Shown here piece by piece: positions 15,908 through 23,876 of a DNA stretch of 64,000 nt. The notes under the pieces were generated by a model. It was not told where the DNA came from. It did no database searches and was given only the letters and a program-made list of their open reading frames with translations. Each line of letters opens with the position of its first letter. Position 1 is the stretch's first letter. The DNA comes from Microlunatus antarcticus. GTDB lineage: Bacteria; Actinomycetota; Actinomycetes; Propionibacteriales; Propionibacteriaceae. The translations under genes and the position numbers were made by a program. The stretch lies in NCBI RefSeq assembly GCF_014193425.1, contig NZ_JACHZG010000001.1, positions 3,224,001 through 3,288,000 of the forward strand, written 5' to 3'.

Positions 15908-16774
15908 CTAGTTCCGATTGAGCCCGAATTGACGTGTCAGCAGTGCATGCTTGAAGTGCGACTCGGCTTCGTCAACCTCTGCCGCGGGGACGCTGGGGCC
16001 GAAGACGCGCAGGATGCTGAATTGGAAGTGCTCAGCGTGGGCGGAGTCGAGGTCGGCCAGGGCCTGTAGGGCGATGTTGCCGCCGTGTCCGTCCTTCGCG
16101 TAGGTGGACCATCGGCCGAGGATTCGCTCCTGCCCGTCGGCCTTGCCCACGTAGAGCTTCCCGTTGGTCGTGTCTGCAATCAGGTAGACCCCCTGGACTG
16201 CGCCGAGCGCCGTGCGCCAGTCCGAGTAGCGGGAGTCCGTGACCAAAGACTGGAGCTGCAAGTAGGTGAGTAGCACCCGGTCGAAGCCCGGAAACTGGAT
16301 CCGTCCGGGGTCGGCGATCTCGACGATGGGGAAGGCTGCAGCGCTCGTTCCGAGCTTGGCCCAGTTGACCGCGTCTTTAGACCACTCGACAACAAGCCGA
16401 TCGGTGAGCGCGGACAGCGCTTGCGAGGGGCGAAGGTCGAACAGTCGCGACTCCTCGGAGCGCTGCGACGTGAGTTCGCCGTAGTTGTCGTAGGCGGTGA
16501 GGAGGCGTGAACGTCGCTTGCCGTCGGCCATGAAGACGAGCCAGAGCTTCGGGGGGTTCAGTCCGATCTTGTTGCCGATGCCCTGCCAACGTGTGTAGTC
16601 CAGCACTCTCGCTGCCGTGAGGTCGTCCTGGTTGCGCAGACCGTCATCGGTGTACGTGTGGCGAAGGACGATCACGTCAGACAGGGCCAGTCCCGCGGCG
16701 GCTAGGACGTGTCCGAGGGTCAGCTCTCCTTCCAGGGCCGTCGAGTCAGATACCACTTCAAGTGCCTTGCCCAC
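15908..16774 (-). CDS. GIY-YIG nuclease family protein
   Basis: 288 aa. The C-terminal third (about 190-285) is a GIY-YIG domain: GVYLIADTTNGKLYVGKADG gives the paired GVY and YVG strands, followed by the Arg in RILGRW, the Tyr in STYAKDGHGGN, and a later Glu. The N-terminal two-thirds (about 20-180) is a conserved partner domain with no known catalytic motif; it contains TRWQGIGNKIG and the charged FMADGKRRSRLL. Stand-alone GIY-YIG proteins of this length occur in accessory DNA, sometimes with restriction or defence genes; the role here is not known. Six bases after a small gene, so probably an operon. Confidence 0.8.
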   Translation of the reverse strand: MGKALEVVSDSTALEGELTLGHVLAAAGLALSDVIVLRHTYTDDGLRNQDDLTAARVLDYTRWQGIGNKIGLNPPKLWLVFMADGKRRSRLLTAYDNYGELTSQRSEESRLFDLRPSQALSALTDRLVVEWSKDAVNWAKLGTSAAAFPIVEIADPGRIQFPGFDRVLLTYLQLQSLVTDSRYSDWRTALGAVQGVYLIADTTNGKLYVGKADGQERILGRWSTYAKDGHGGNIALQALADLDSAHAEHFQFSILRVFGPSVPAAEVDEAESHFKHALLTRQFGLNRN

Positions 16775-16780
16775 GCTCGG

Positions 16781-16993
16781 CTAGTGCTCGTCCTCGCCTT
16801 CTGCTGATGTCTTCGGCCCGCTATAGCCAACGGCGGCCAGATGGAGCTCGAGCAGGTCGTACAGGCCGTCGCCTTCCTTTGCGAGGAGTCGACGCCGGGT
16901 GCCGTCAGGGCGGATGGCGCGGTAATGGATGCGGCCGGTCTCCCCGGTCTGGCGCCAGGCAACTTCGATAACGGGCTGAGGCAACTTCGGCAT
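16781..16993 (-). CDS. Small hypothetical protein upstream of the GIY-YIG gene
   Basis: 70 aa, ATG start. It begins with a short beta-like part (VIEVAWRQTGETGRIHYRAI), has a central DGTRRRLLAKEGDGLYDLLE segment, and ends acidic (SAEGEDEH). No family recognised. Stop and GIY-YIG start are 6 bases apart, so the two are likely made together; it could be a partner or control protein. Upstream of it no clear promoter is seen. Confidence 0.5.
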   Translation of the reverse strand: MPKLPQPVIEVAWRQTGETGRIHYRAIRPDGTRRRLLAKEGDGLYDLLELHLAAVGYSGPKTSAEGEDEH

Positions 16994-17113
16994 GCCGGCA
17001 GTGTCGCATCGGCGAGGTCCACGTAGGTGCGGTTCCGCCGGGCGACACTAGGGCGCTCCCCTACTCCTTGCCTTCGGGGGTGGCGTTTATCCAGGACGAC
17101 TCGCGCTCCGTCA

Positions 17114-17145
17114 GCCTGAGCGCCAAATCCGCTCAGGCGACTTTT
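17114..17145 (+). terminator. Strong hairpin followed by T-run
   Basis: GCCTGAGCG, 7-base loop, CGCTCAGGC (9 paired bases), then GAC and TTTT. It has the form of a plus-strand intrinsic terminator, yet no plus-strand gene ends upstream; it may be left from a lost gene. Confidence 0.5.
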
Positions 17146-17226
17146 GCCCCACACCTCCAAGACATCTCCACACCATCTAGCGGCCCGAGGGCGGGCTCGT
17201 AGTTCAGTCGACGGATACGACGCTGG

Positions 17227-17268
17227 ACGGTCGGCTTACGTGCTCCGCACGTCGGGGCTACGTCCCCG
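17227..17268 (+). repeat. Hairpin repeat, copy C, with a second adjacent hairpin
   Basis: The 17227-17255 part begins ACGGTCGGCTT and contains ACGTGC, TCC loop, GCACGT. Directly after it is CGGGG, 6-base loop, CCCCG (17253-17268). Same orientation as copies A and B. Confidence 0.6.
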
Positions 17269-17314
17269 CGCGCGAAGGCCTTTCAGACCGCCGATCAGGG
17301 CACTCGCGCCCGCC

Positions 17315-17620
17315 TCAAGGAACCAGCGGGGTGTCAGGCACACCCTCGGGCTCGATCCTCACCTCGTCCCCGCGGCGTCTCAGCGTTGGAGCGGGGCCGC
17401 CCCTGAGCCGCTTCACCCGTGTGGCGCGGAAGCGGAAGCTGTCCTGCTCGACGGCCTCGAAGTCGAATTCGACGACGTCCCCTGCTGCGAGCTCGCGGTA
17501 GCCCGTGCCCTCGATCACGGAGAAGTGGACCCAGGCGTCAGCCGCCGCAGGAAGGGCGTCGGAGGAGATGGCACCCCAGCCCTTCTCGACCTTGTAGAAC
17601 TTCACGACGCCCTTCACCAC
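17315..17620 (-). CDS. Cold-shock-domain protein
   Basis: 101 aa. Residues about 1-70 form a single cold-shock OB fold: the RNP1-like KGWGAIS, an aromatic WVHFSVIEG in place of the usual VFVH RNP2 strand, and GDVVEFDFEAVEQDSFRFRATRV. It is longer than CspA-type proteins because of an Arg/Pro-rich C-terminal tail (about 72-101). The RNP1 Phe of typical CSPs is changed (GWGAI rather than GFGFI), so nucleic-acid binding may be weaker or different. Tandem GTG codons at 17620 and 17617 could both serve as start. It stands alone. Confidence 0.75.
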   Translation of the reverse strand: MVKGVVKFYKVEKGWGAISSDALPAAADAWVHFSVIEGTGYRELAAGDVVEFDFEAVEQDSFRFRATRVKRLRGGPAPTLRRRGDEVRIEPEGVPDTPLVP

Positions 17621-17748
17621 GCGTCGACTCCATCACGTCCTGAGCTGAAGCCGACGGTAGGACAGAAAAACGGCAGGGACCCAGCCGGGCTGCAGTCGTT
17701 GGCAGTCGTGGCCGCTCGTGCTCCACCGTGCCGGTGAAGATGTAGGGC

Positions 17749-18066
17749 GTGAGCCTGCGGAGCCCAGGCGCGATTGCTGTCGGCCTGATGGCCGTTCTGG
17801 GCTTCGGCGCACTCGTGGTCCTCGGCAACACCGACGTCACCCGCCCCGCGTCCCCTCCGTCGGAGACCCCGGAGATCACCTACGTGGGCTGCTGGTACGG
17901 CGTCCCCCACGGGGAGGTGGGCCGCCGCTTCACCGCAGGAGAGGATCCCGCGACTCTTCCTGGGGTCACGGCCGTCTGCACCAGCCCCGGGCCGCTCGAC
18001 CCCTCGCCGCTGAGCAGCAGCGCCGCACCGGAGGGCCACGACAGCCCAGCTCCGACACCTGGCTGA
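17749..18066 (+). CDS. Small secreted or membrane-anchored hypothetical protein
   Basis: 105 aa from a GTG. One N-terminal hydrophobic helix (about 8-27, AIAVGLMAVLGFGALVVLG) could be a signal or anchor. A Pro/Ser/Thr-rich exterior with two Cys (CWYG and AVCTS) follows, and a Pro-rich end. No family recognised and the ribosome binding site is weak, so this is a tentative gene. Confidence 0.45.
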   Translation: MSLRSPGAIAVGLMAVLGFGALVVLGNTDVTRPASPPSETPEITYVGCWYGVPHGEVGRRFTAGEDPATLPGVTAVCTSPGPLDPSPLSSSAAPEGHDSPAPTPG

Positions 18067-18112
18067 CCAGGCGCTCCGCCGAGGCACGGCTCGTGCTCGT
18101 CGCGACGATCCG

Positions 18113-18943
18113 CTACGGAACGGGGCCCGCGGCGACGACCTTCCTGACCGCGTCGAGGTCCATCCGGTAGGGACCGACCCCGGTCAGCACCCAGCTCGCG
18201 CCGGCGTCGGCCCACGCCACGGGGTCGCCGTCGGCCGGCACCTGGACCACCAGCTCGATCGGCTCGTCGGAACCAGCCGCGGCCCGCGCCGCGTCGATCG
18301 CCGTCCGCGCCTCGGCGACGTCGGCGGGCGAGCCGAGGCCGATGACGAAGTAGCCGTCGTACCGCGCGGCGCGCCGCTGCGGCGGCTTGTTGGGCCACCG
18401 TCCGCCGATCCAGATCGGGATGCCGCCCGGACGCGTGGCGGACGGCAGGAACGTGACGCCCGCCGCCCGGTGGTGGGGACCGTCGTGGTCGACCAGCTCC
18501 CCGGACAGCAGCGCGGTCAGCACGTCGAGCCCCTCGTCGAGGAGGGCGGCGCGGACCTTGGGCTCGACCGTCTCGCCGAAGGCGGAGAGCTCGCCGCCGC
18601 GACCGTTCCGCCCGCCGCCGTCGTCACCCAGGCCGAAGCCGAGGATCAGCCGTCCGCCGGACAGGCGGTCGAGCGTCGCCGCCTGGCGGGCCAGGACCTG
18701 CGGACGGCGGCGGGACAGCGGCGTGACCGCGGTCCCGAGCTGGATCCGGGAGGTGGTCATCGCGGCGGCGGCGAGGCAGATCCAGGGGTCGGCGATCTCG
18801 ACGACGGGGTCGGCGTAGAGCAGGTGGTCCCAGATGAAGATCCCGTCCCAGCCCGCCTCCTCCGCCTGCGCGGCGAGATCCGCGAACACGCGCGCGTCGG
18901 CCAGCGGGTCGAAGGCCGGCACGAACAGCCCGCGCCTGCTCAT
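18113..18943 (-). CDS. LLM-class flavin-dependent oxidoreductase
   Basis: 276 aa, slightly short for the luciferase-like TIM barrel. Recognisable parts are WDGIFIWDHLLYADP (about 34-48), AAAAMTTSRIQLGTAVTPLSRRRPQVLARQ, LSGGRLILGFGLGDDG and GIPIWIGGRWPNK. Such enzymes use reduced FMN or F420 to oxidise or monooxygenate substrates; the cofactor cannot be decided here. It is the last gene of the 14-gene minus-strand run and overlaps the preceding oxidoreductase gene by four bases. It is probably part of the same catabolic set. Confidence 0.85.
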   Translation of the reverse strand: MSRRGLFVPAFDPLADARVFADLAAQAEEAGWDGIFIWDHLLYADPVVEIADPWICLAAAAMTTSRIQLGTAVTPLSRRRPQVLARQAATLDRLSGGRLILGFGLGDDGGGRNGRGGELSAFGETVEPKVRAALLDEGLDVLTALLSGELVDHDGPHHRAAGVTFLPSATRPGGIPIWIGGRWPNKPPQRRAARYDGYFVIGLGSPADVAEARTAIDAARAAAGSDEPIELVVQVPADGDPVAWADAGASWVLTGVGPYRMDLDAVRKVVAAGPVP

Positions 18944-19962
18944 CGAACACCTCCCGAGCCCGCGCCAGAGCCAGCCGAGCCGTCGAGCGGCAGCCCGGCC
19001 GCCTCGCGGGCGTGCCCCAGCGCCTGGGCGACGGCCAGCGCGGACGTCGACGCCAGGTGCACCGGCTCGGCCTCCTCGCGGAGCACGGCCCCGATGTGGC
19101 GCAGCGCAGCGGTGAACGAGTGCGCGTCGACCGTGGGGCTCTCGGTCACAGGGTCGCTGCCGCTCCCCCGCACCTCGATCTGCGCGCCCGGCTGCGGGTG
19201 CCACGGGTTGTCGACGCGGATCAGGCCCTCGGTCCCGAGCAGCAGCGCCGTGGTCTCGGGCTGCCTCCGGAACCCGCACGTCAGCATCAGCCGGCGCCCG
19301 TCGTCGTACGTGAGGACACCGGCCGCCTCGACCTCGACCTCCGCGCCGAGCTCGGCGGCGACCTGGGCCTCCGCGACGGGCTGGCCGAACAGCTCGTGCG
19401 CGAGCCGCATCGGGTAGCAGCCGACGTCCGCGAGCGCGCCGCCGAACATGGGCGCCGAGAGGCGGATGTTCTCCGGGCGGGTGACCGGGAAGTGGAACGA
19501 CGCGACGATCTCGCGCAGCTCGCCGATCGCGCCGGAGTCGATCAGCTCGACGAGGCGGAGGTGCTGGGCCTGGAACGGGAAGACGAACGACTCCCACAGC
19601 AACCCGCCGGTGCTCCGGGCGACGTCGAGCAGCGCCCGGGTTGCAGTGGGGTTGGTGGTCAGCGGCTTCTCGCACAGCACGGCCTTGCCGGCCTCGAGCG
19701 CCGCGGTCGCCCACTCCGCGTGCAGCGGGTTGGGCAGCGGGACGTAGACGGCGTCGACCTCGGGGTCCTCGAGCACGGCCCGGTAGCCGTCGGCGGCCCG
19801 GGTGACCCCGTGGTCGCGGGCGAAGGCCTCCGTACGGTCCCGGTCGCGACCGCCGACGACCACGGCCACGTCACCGGACTCGGCCAGGGCGGGCAGCAGC
19901 TGGGCGCGGGCGATGTTCGCGGTGCCGAGGATCCCCCAGCGGACGGGCGGCCGCGGGCTCAC
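18940..19962 (-). CDS. Gfo/Idh/MocA-family oxidoreductase (first of two)
   Basis: 340 aa. The N-terminal Rossmann part has WGILGTANIAR (about 9-19) and the family signature LCEKPLTTNP (about 94-103), followed by the C-terminal alpha/beta domain (about 130-330) with DVGCYPMRLA. These enzymes oxidise or reduce sugars, cyclitols and related hydroxyl compounds with NAD(P). It overlaps both neighbours by four bases. Only distantly like the second family member at 25372-26529, so the two probably act on different intermediates. Confidence 0.9.
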   Translation of the reverse strand: MSPRPPVRWGILGTANIARAQLLPALAESGDVAVVVGGRDRDRTEAFARDHGVTRAADGYRAVLEDPEVDAVYVPLPNPLHAEWATAALEAGKAVLCEKPLTTNPTATRALLDVARSTGGLLWESFVFPFQAQHLRLVELIDSGAIGELREIVASFHFPVTRPENIRLSAPMFGGALADVGCYPMRLAHELFGQPVAEAQVAAELGAEVEVEAAGVLTYDDGRRLMLTCGFRRQPETTALLLGTEGLIRVDNPWHPQPGAQIEVRGSGSDPVTESPTVDAHSFTAALRHIGAVLREEAEPVHLASTSALAVAQALGHAREAAGLPLDGSAGSGAGSGGVR

Positions 19963-20678
19963 GCTGGGGCTCCGTCCGCGAGGGCGAGCACGTGCGCCGG
20001 GACCTTGTCGCGGTCGGTGACGTAGTGGGCGTAGATGGCCTTCTCGATCTGTCGGGCCGTGCCGGAGCGCAACGCCTCACGGACGGGTTCGTGACGGGCG
20101 CGGACGCCCTTGAGGGCGAGGTGCTGACGGTCGATCGAGGCCCGCATCAGCGCGCCGATCTGGCCGTTGACCGTGGACCACAGCTCGACCGCGCGACGGC
20201 GGCCGGACGCGTTGACGATGAGGCCGTGGAAGTGCACGTCGGCCTCGACGATGGCCTGCAGGTCACCCTCCTGGGCCGCGACGTCCATGCGCTCGAGCGC
20301 CTCCGCCAGCGCCTCGTCGAGGCCGACCTTCTCGTCCTTGGTCAACGCCTTGGCGATGCCCGCCTCGAGCACGTAGCGGGCGAAGCAGACGTCGTCGGCG
20401 TCTTCGGTGCTCATCCGGGTCACCACGGTCTGACGGCGCGGCGAGATCTCGATCAGCCCTTCGGCCGACAGCCCGCGCATCGCCTCGCGGACCGTCGCCC
20501 GGCTCACGCCGAGGTCGGCCGCGATCGTGGCCTCGACCAGCCGCTCGCCCGCGGGCAGCTCGTTGTTGAGGATCTGGCGGCGCAGCGCGTTCCGCACCGC
20601 CTCCGGCAGCGACTCGTGCTCGAGCACCGCGCGCACCCCCTGCCTCCCGACCACCTCGGCCAGCGTCTGGGGGCTCAT
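19959..20678 (-). CDS. GntR-family regulator, FadR/FCD type
   Basis: 239 aa. The winged HTH (about 23-90) includes VRNALRRQILNNELPAGERLVEATIAADLGVSRATVREAMRGL. The C-terminal all-helical FCD domain (about 100-225) keeps metal-binding His residues in ADVHFHGLIV and RHEPVREAL. The FCD domain usually senses an organic acid or sugar acid. Encoded inside the operon it presumably controls. The two identical 16-base sites at 33102 and 33249, which contain TTGTCGACAA-type dyads, are the obvious candidate operators. Confidence 0.93.
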   Translation of the reverse strand: MSPQTLAEVVGRQGVRAVLEHESLPEAVRNALRRQILNNELPAGERLVEATIAADLGVSRATVREAMRGLSAEGLIEISPRRQTVVTRMSTEDADDVCFARYVLEAGIAKALTKDEKVGLDEALAEALERMDVAAQEGDLQAIVEADVHFHGLIVNASGRRRAVELWSTVNGQIGALMRASIDRQHLALKGVRARHEPVREALRSGTARQIEKAIYAHYVTDRDKVPAHVLALADGAPA

Positions 20679-21544
20679 CCTGCCCTGCCCTGGGGGGTCG
20701 TTCCCGGTGCGGCGAGCGCGTGCTCGGTGAGCCCGACGTGGCCCTCGGCGTCGGGCGTGGCCCGGAGGAGGTCGGCGGGCCCGCAGAGCAGTGGCACCAG
20801 GCCCGGTCCGTGGCCCGGCATCGGGCTGTCGCCGTGCACGACGAGACCCACCGTCACGTGCCCGCGCCGATAGCCCATGTTGTGCCGGACGTCGAGGTCC
20901 GCGACGGCCAGCAGGTCGCCGAGCCGCAGCGCGGCGAGCACCGGGTCGCCGGCCGGGAAGGCGAGGTCGACGTCCCACTGCTGCGCCGGACGACCGATGC
21001 CGTTGCCGGCCAGCCGGCTGGGGACGACCGCGCGCACGCCGACCTCCACCCCGTCGGGCCCCGCCGTGATGCCGAGCGCGGGAGCGAGCCAGGGGTCGAG
21101 GTTGAGCACCTCGACGCCGGGCGGGAGCCCGGGCAGCGAGGCGCCCTGCCCGTACGCGCGGACGGCGACGCCGTCGCCGGGCCGGAGACGTTCCAGGGCG
21201 TCCTCGGGCAGCCACACGAGCAGCCGGCCGTCCTCGCCGCGCTTGCCGAAGACGCGCCCGGTCGCACCGGCGGCCGCGCCGCTGCGCACGACGACGGGGT
21301 TGCCGACGCAGGCGTACGCCGTCAGTCCGTGCCGGGCGGGTTGGTCGGGGTGGCCGACCGTGGCGCCGGGAGCGACGTGGTCGCCGAGCGCGGCGGACAC
21401 GAGGTCCCCGAGCGCGACGCCCAGCACGATGCCGCCGTCGCCGACCGGGACGTACGGGTGCCCGTCGACGTCGACGCGGTAGGGCGACGGCCCGATCGCC
21501 GGGCTCTCCACGACGCCGGCCAGGTTGACCGCGACGGCTCTCAT
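20675..21544 (-). CDS. DUF4438 protein, paralogue 1
   Basis: 289 aa, cytoplasmic, with no signal or membrane helix. It matches DUF4438 and is a diverged paralogue of the next gene: both share the order CVGN (about 81), SGAAAGATG, VRAYGQGASL, NLDP and a late GHGPG...LFSGP-like block (GHGPGLVPLLCGPADLL here). No function is established for the family. Lies between a TldE gene and a GntR regulator, four-base overlap on both sides. The Gly/Asp/His-rich conserved blocks would suit binding of a small ligand or metal, but that is a guess. Confidence 0.8.
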   Translation of the reverse strand: MRAVAVNLAGVVESPAIGPSPYRVDVDGHPYVPVGDGGIVLGVALGDLVSAALGDHVAPGATVGHPDQPARHGLTAYACVGNPVVVRSGAAAGATGRVFGKRGEDGRLLVWLPEDALERLRPGDGVAVRAYGQGASLPGLPPGVEVLNLDPWLAPALGITAGPDGVEVGVRAVVPSRLAGNGIGRPAQQWDVDLAFPAGDPVLAALRLGDLLAVADLDVRHNMGYRRGHVTVGLVVHGDSPMPGHGPGLVPLLCGPADLLRATPDAEGHVGLTEHALAAPGTTPQGRAG

Positions 21545-22431
21545 GCCAGGACCTCCGTCCGGACCCGGCGTGACTCCCCGACGTAGGCGGAGAGGTTCGC
21601 GTCGGCGTCGATCACGACGTGGAACGCCTCGGCCGGCCCGCTGAAGAGCGTCGTCGGACCGGGCCCGTGGCCGAAGAGCGCGCACTGCCCGGTGGAGATC
21701 GTGCCGACGGTCAGCCAGCCGGGCCGGTAGCCGCGGCCCCAGCTGTGGTCGGTGTCGCGCATGACCACGAGGTCCCCGATCCGCAGGCCCTCCAGCCCCA
21801 GCGACAGGGACGCGTCGAGGCCCGCGTACGCGCCCATCAGGTCGGTGTTGGCGAACTCGGAGGCCATCCCGCCGCCGGCCCCGGCGGCGTCGGCCGGGAC
21901 GTCGACGGCGACGTGCACCTCGAGGCGCCCGTCGGGACGGGTGCCGCCCGGCATCGCGTCGAGGACGGCCGGGTCGAGGTTCTTCACCCGCACCTGCGGG
22001 TGCGCCTTCAGGGCGAGGCCCTGCCCGTGCGCGCGGACCGTCACCCGGTCGCCGACCGTCGCCCCCTCGAGGACGTCGTCGGCCGCGTCGACGAGCACGT
22101 ACGCGTGCTGGCCGATCGCGACCCCGCTCTCACCGGCGGATGCACCCGAGACCAGCGTGACCTCGTTGCCGACGCAGGTCAGGTTCTGCAGGGCGTAGTT
22201 GGCGCCCGGGTCGGCGTGCCGGACGGAGAGCCCCGGCTCGAGGTGGTCGCTGGCCCACCCCGTCGCCGGCTCCCCGAGGTGCCCGGCGAGCGTGACCCCG
22301 CCCATCCCGGGCAGCACGAACGGGCCGCCGTCCGCGTCGACCCGGTAGGCGTGGCGGTCGGCCGTCGCCGGCCACACCTCGCCGGCCAGCAGCTGGGTCA
22401 CCAGCCGGCCGGCGTTGCTCTCGACCTTCAC
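21541..22431 (-). CDS. DUF4438 protein, paralogue 2
   Basis: 296 aa from a GTG that overlaps the upstream tldE-like stop. It has the same blocks as its neighbour: CVGNEVTL, SGASAGESG, VRAHGQGLAL, VKNLDP, and GHGPGPTTLFSGPAEAF. Tandem DUF4438 genes of nearly equal length suggest two subunits of one complex or two linked steps. No catalytic motif can be named. Tight coupling with tldD/tldE points to work on the same substrate. Confidence 0.8.
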   Translation of the reverse strand: MKVESNAGRLVTQLLAGEVWPATADRHAYRVDADGGPFVLPGMGGVTLAGHLGEPATGWASDHLEPGLSVRHADPGANYALQNLTCVGNEVTLVSGASAGESGVAIGQHAYVLVDAADDVLEGATVGDRVTVRAHGQGLALKAHPQVRVKNLDPAVLDAMPGGTRPDGRLEVHVAVDVPADAAGAGGGMASEFANTDLMGAYAGLDASLSLGLEGLRIGDLVVMRDTDHSWGRGYRPGWLTVGTISTGQCALFGHGPGPTTLFSGPAEAFHVVIDADANLSAYVGESRRVRTEVLA

Positions 22432-23876
22432 GCGGTCTCCTCCTCGGGGGTGGTGGGGCTCGTCGGCGAGGCCGCCGAGCCGAAGCGGAAGCCCCGGACC
22501 CGGACGGCGGGCGCGCTGACGGCGCCGTTCCAGACGTTGGCCAGCGGCTGCGCGAGCACGTCGGCCCCGATCGCGTCGACGCGCGACAGCACGCCGAAGA
22601 CCGACTCCGTGAACCGCGCCGGCCGCACCGGGGTGGTGAGACGTCCGTCCTCGATGAGGAAGCAGGCGTCCCGGCTGCCGCCGGTCAGCGTGGTGGCCGC
22701 CGGGTCGACGACCCGGAGGTACCAGAGCCGCTGCACGTAGACGCCGCGCTCGACCCCGGCGACCAGCTCGTCGACGCTCGCGGTGCCGGGCGCCATGGTC
22801 AGGCTGGCCGGCGCCGGGTGCGGCGTCTCCTCGCGGGCGATGTGCGCATGGCCGGTCAGCGGCAGGCCGGCGCGGGAGGCGCTGGCCCGGTCGGTGACCG
22901 CGTCCGCGACGACGCCGTGGTCGAGCAGCGGCACGCGGCTCGCGTCGGTGCCCTCGGGGTCGAACGGGAACGGCAGCCCGCGCACGGCCCGTGGGTCGTC
23001 GGCCACATCGACCGTCTCGGGCGCGACCCGCTCGCCGCGGCGCCGGGCCACGGCACCCACGCCGTCGGCGACCGCGTCGCCGGTGAAGCCGTACGCGTGG
23101 AAGCCCTCCAGCAGCTCGCCGGTCGCGAGCGGGGAGAGGACGACGTCGTACGTGCCGTCGGCCAGGTCCGTCCGGCCGCGAGCGCGGCCGGCCTCCTGCA
23201 CCGTGCGCGCGACGACGGCGTCCAGGTCGAGCACGTCGAGCCGGCGGTCGAGGTCGACCCAGTGCGAGGTGCCGTCGTCGATTCGGACCGTGAACGACCC
23301 GTACGCCTCGGTCGCCGCGGCGTAGCGCTCGACGCCGTCGGCGTCGACCACGGCGAGCTCGGTGACGGCGCGGCCGAGCATGCCGAAGGCCTCGCCCCCG
23401 GCCGCCCGGGACGCGGCCATCAGGCTCCGGACCGCGCCGACGCGCTCGGGCGTGCCCCAGGCCGCCGTGCGCGGGTCCCAGAGCACCTCGGGCGCGAGGC
23501 TGGGCACGGACCGCGCGGGCGCGGGTGCCGGGAGCGCGGCCAGGGGTCCGGCGGCGCGGGCCAGTGCGGCCGCGCGTCCGGTGGCGCGCCGTCCGGCGTC
23601 GGCGGCACCGGCCAGGTCGGTGGTCGCGACGCGGGCCGAGCGGCCCTCGACCACGGCGCGGACCATGAGCTGGCGCTCGTGCACGTCCTGCGGCTGGTGG
23701 ACCCGGTCGACGGCGAAGCGGGTGTAGCCGCCCGCCCGGCCCGACAGGAACGCCTCGGCCTCGTCCGCACCGGCGGCCTTGGCGGCGCGGACCGCCTCGG
23801 CGCAGGCCTGGACCGCGCGGTCGGCGCCGACCGCCGGCTCTGCCTGGTCGGTGCTGATGATCATGGTCGTCGTCAT
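22428..23876 (-). CDS. TldE/PmbA-type metallopeptidase subunit
   Basis: 482 aa. TldE proteins pair with TldD to form a peptidase that degrades unfolded peptides; in E. coli the pair matures microcin B17 and degrades CcdA. TldE lacks the zinc site, and none is seen here. Family features include the N-terminal AEAFLSGRAGGYTRF, a middle domain with LSPLATGELLEGFHAYGF, and GGSRDACFLIEDG near the C-terminus. ATG at 23876 overlaps the tldD stop. The N-terminal 130 residues are unusually Ala/Arg-rich. Confidence 0.87.
   Translation of the reverse strand: MTTTMIISTDQAEPAVGADRAVQACAEAVRAAKAAGADEAEAFLSGRAGGYTRFAVDRVHQPQDVHERQLMVRAVVEGRSARVATTDLAGAADAGRRATGRAAALARAAGPLAALPAPAPARSVPSLAPEVLWDPRTAAWGTPERVGAVRSLMAASRAAGGEAFGMLGRAVTELAVVDADGVERYAAATEAYGSFTVRIDDGTSHWVDLDRRLDVLDLDAVVARTVQEAGRARGRTDLADGTYDVVLSPLATGELLEGFHAYGFTGDAVADGVGAVARRRGERVAPETVDVADDPRAVRGLPFPFDPEGTDASRVPLLDHGVVADAVTDRASASRAGLPLTGHAHIAREETPHPAPASLTMAPGTASVDELVAGVERGVYVQRLWYLRVVDPAATTLTGGSRDACFLIEDGRLTTPVRPARFTESVFGVLSRVDAIGADVLAQPLANVWNGAVSAPAVRVRGFRFGSAASPTSPTTPEEETA

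Larger units (their letters stand above)
16994..17314. other. 321-base intergenic stretch with terminator and repeat C
   Basis: No gene seen. It holds the hairpin at 17114-17138 and repeat copy C with a second hairpin (17227-17268). Confidence 0.5.

Noticed and set aside
14605-17255. CRISPR array
   Set aside because: Three diverged copies more than 1 kb apart with genes between them; no regular spacers and no cas genes.
17176-17260. tRNA-like string (GTAGTTCAGTC) near repeat C
   Set aside because: It resembles the D-arm entry of a tRNA, but no D-stem partner, anticodon stem, GGTTCGA-type T-loop or acceptor pairing could be found.
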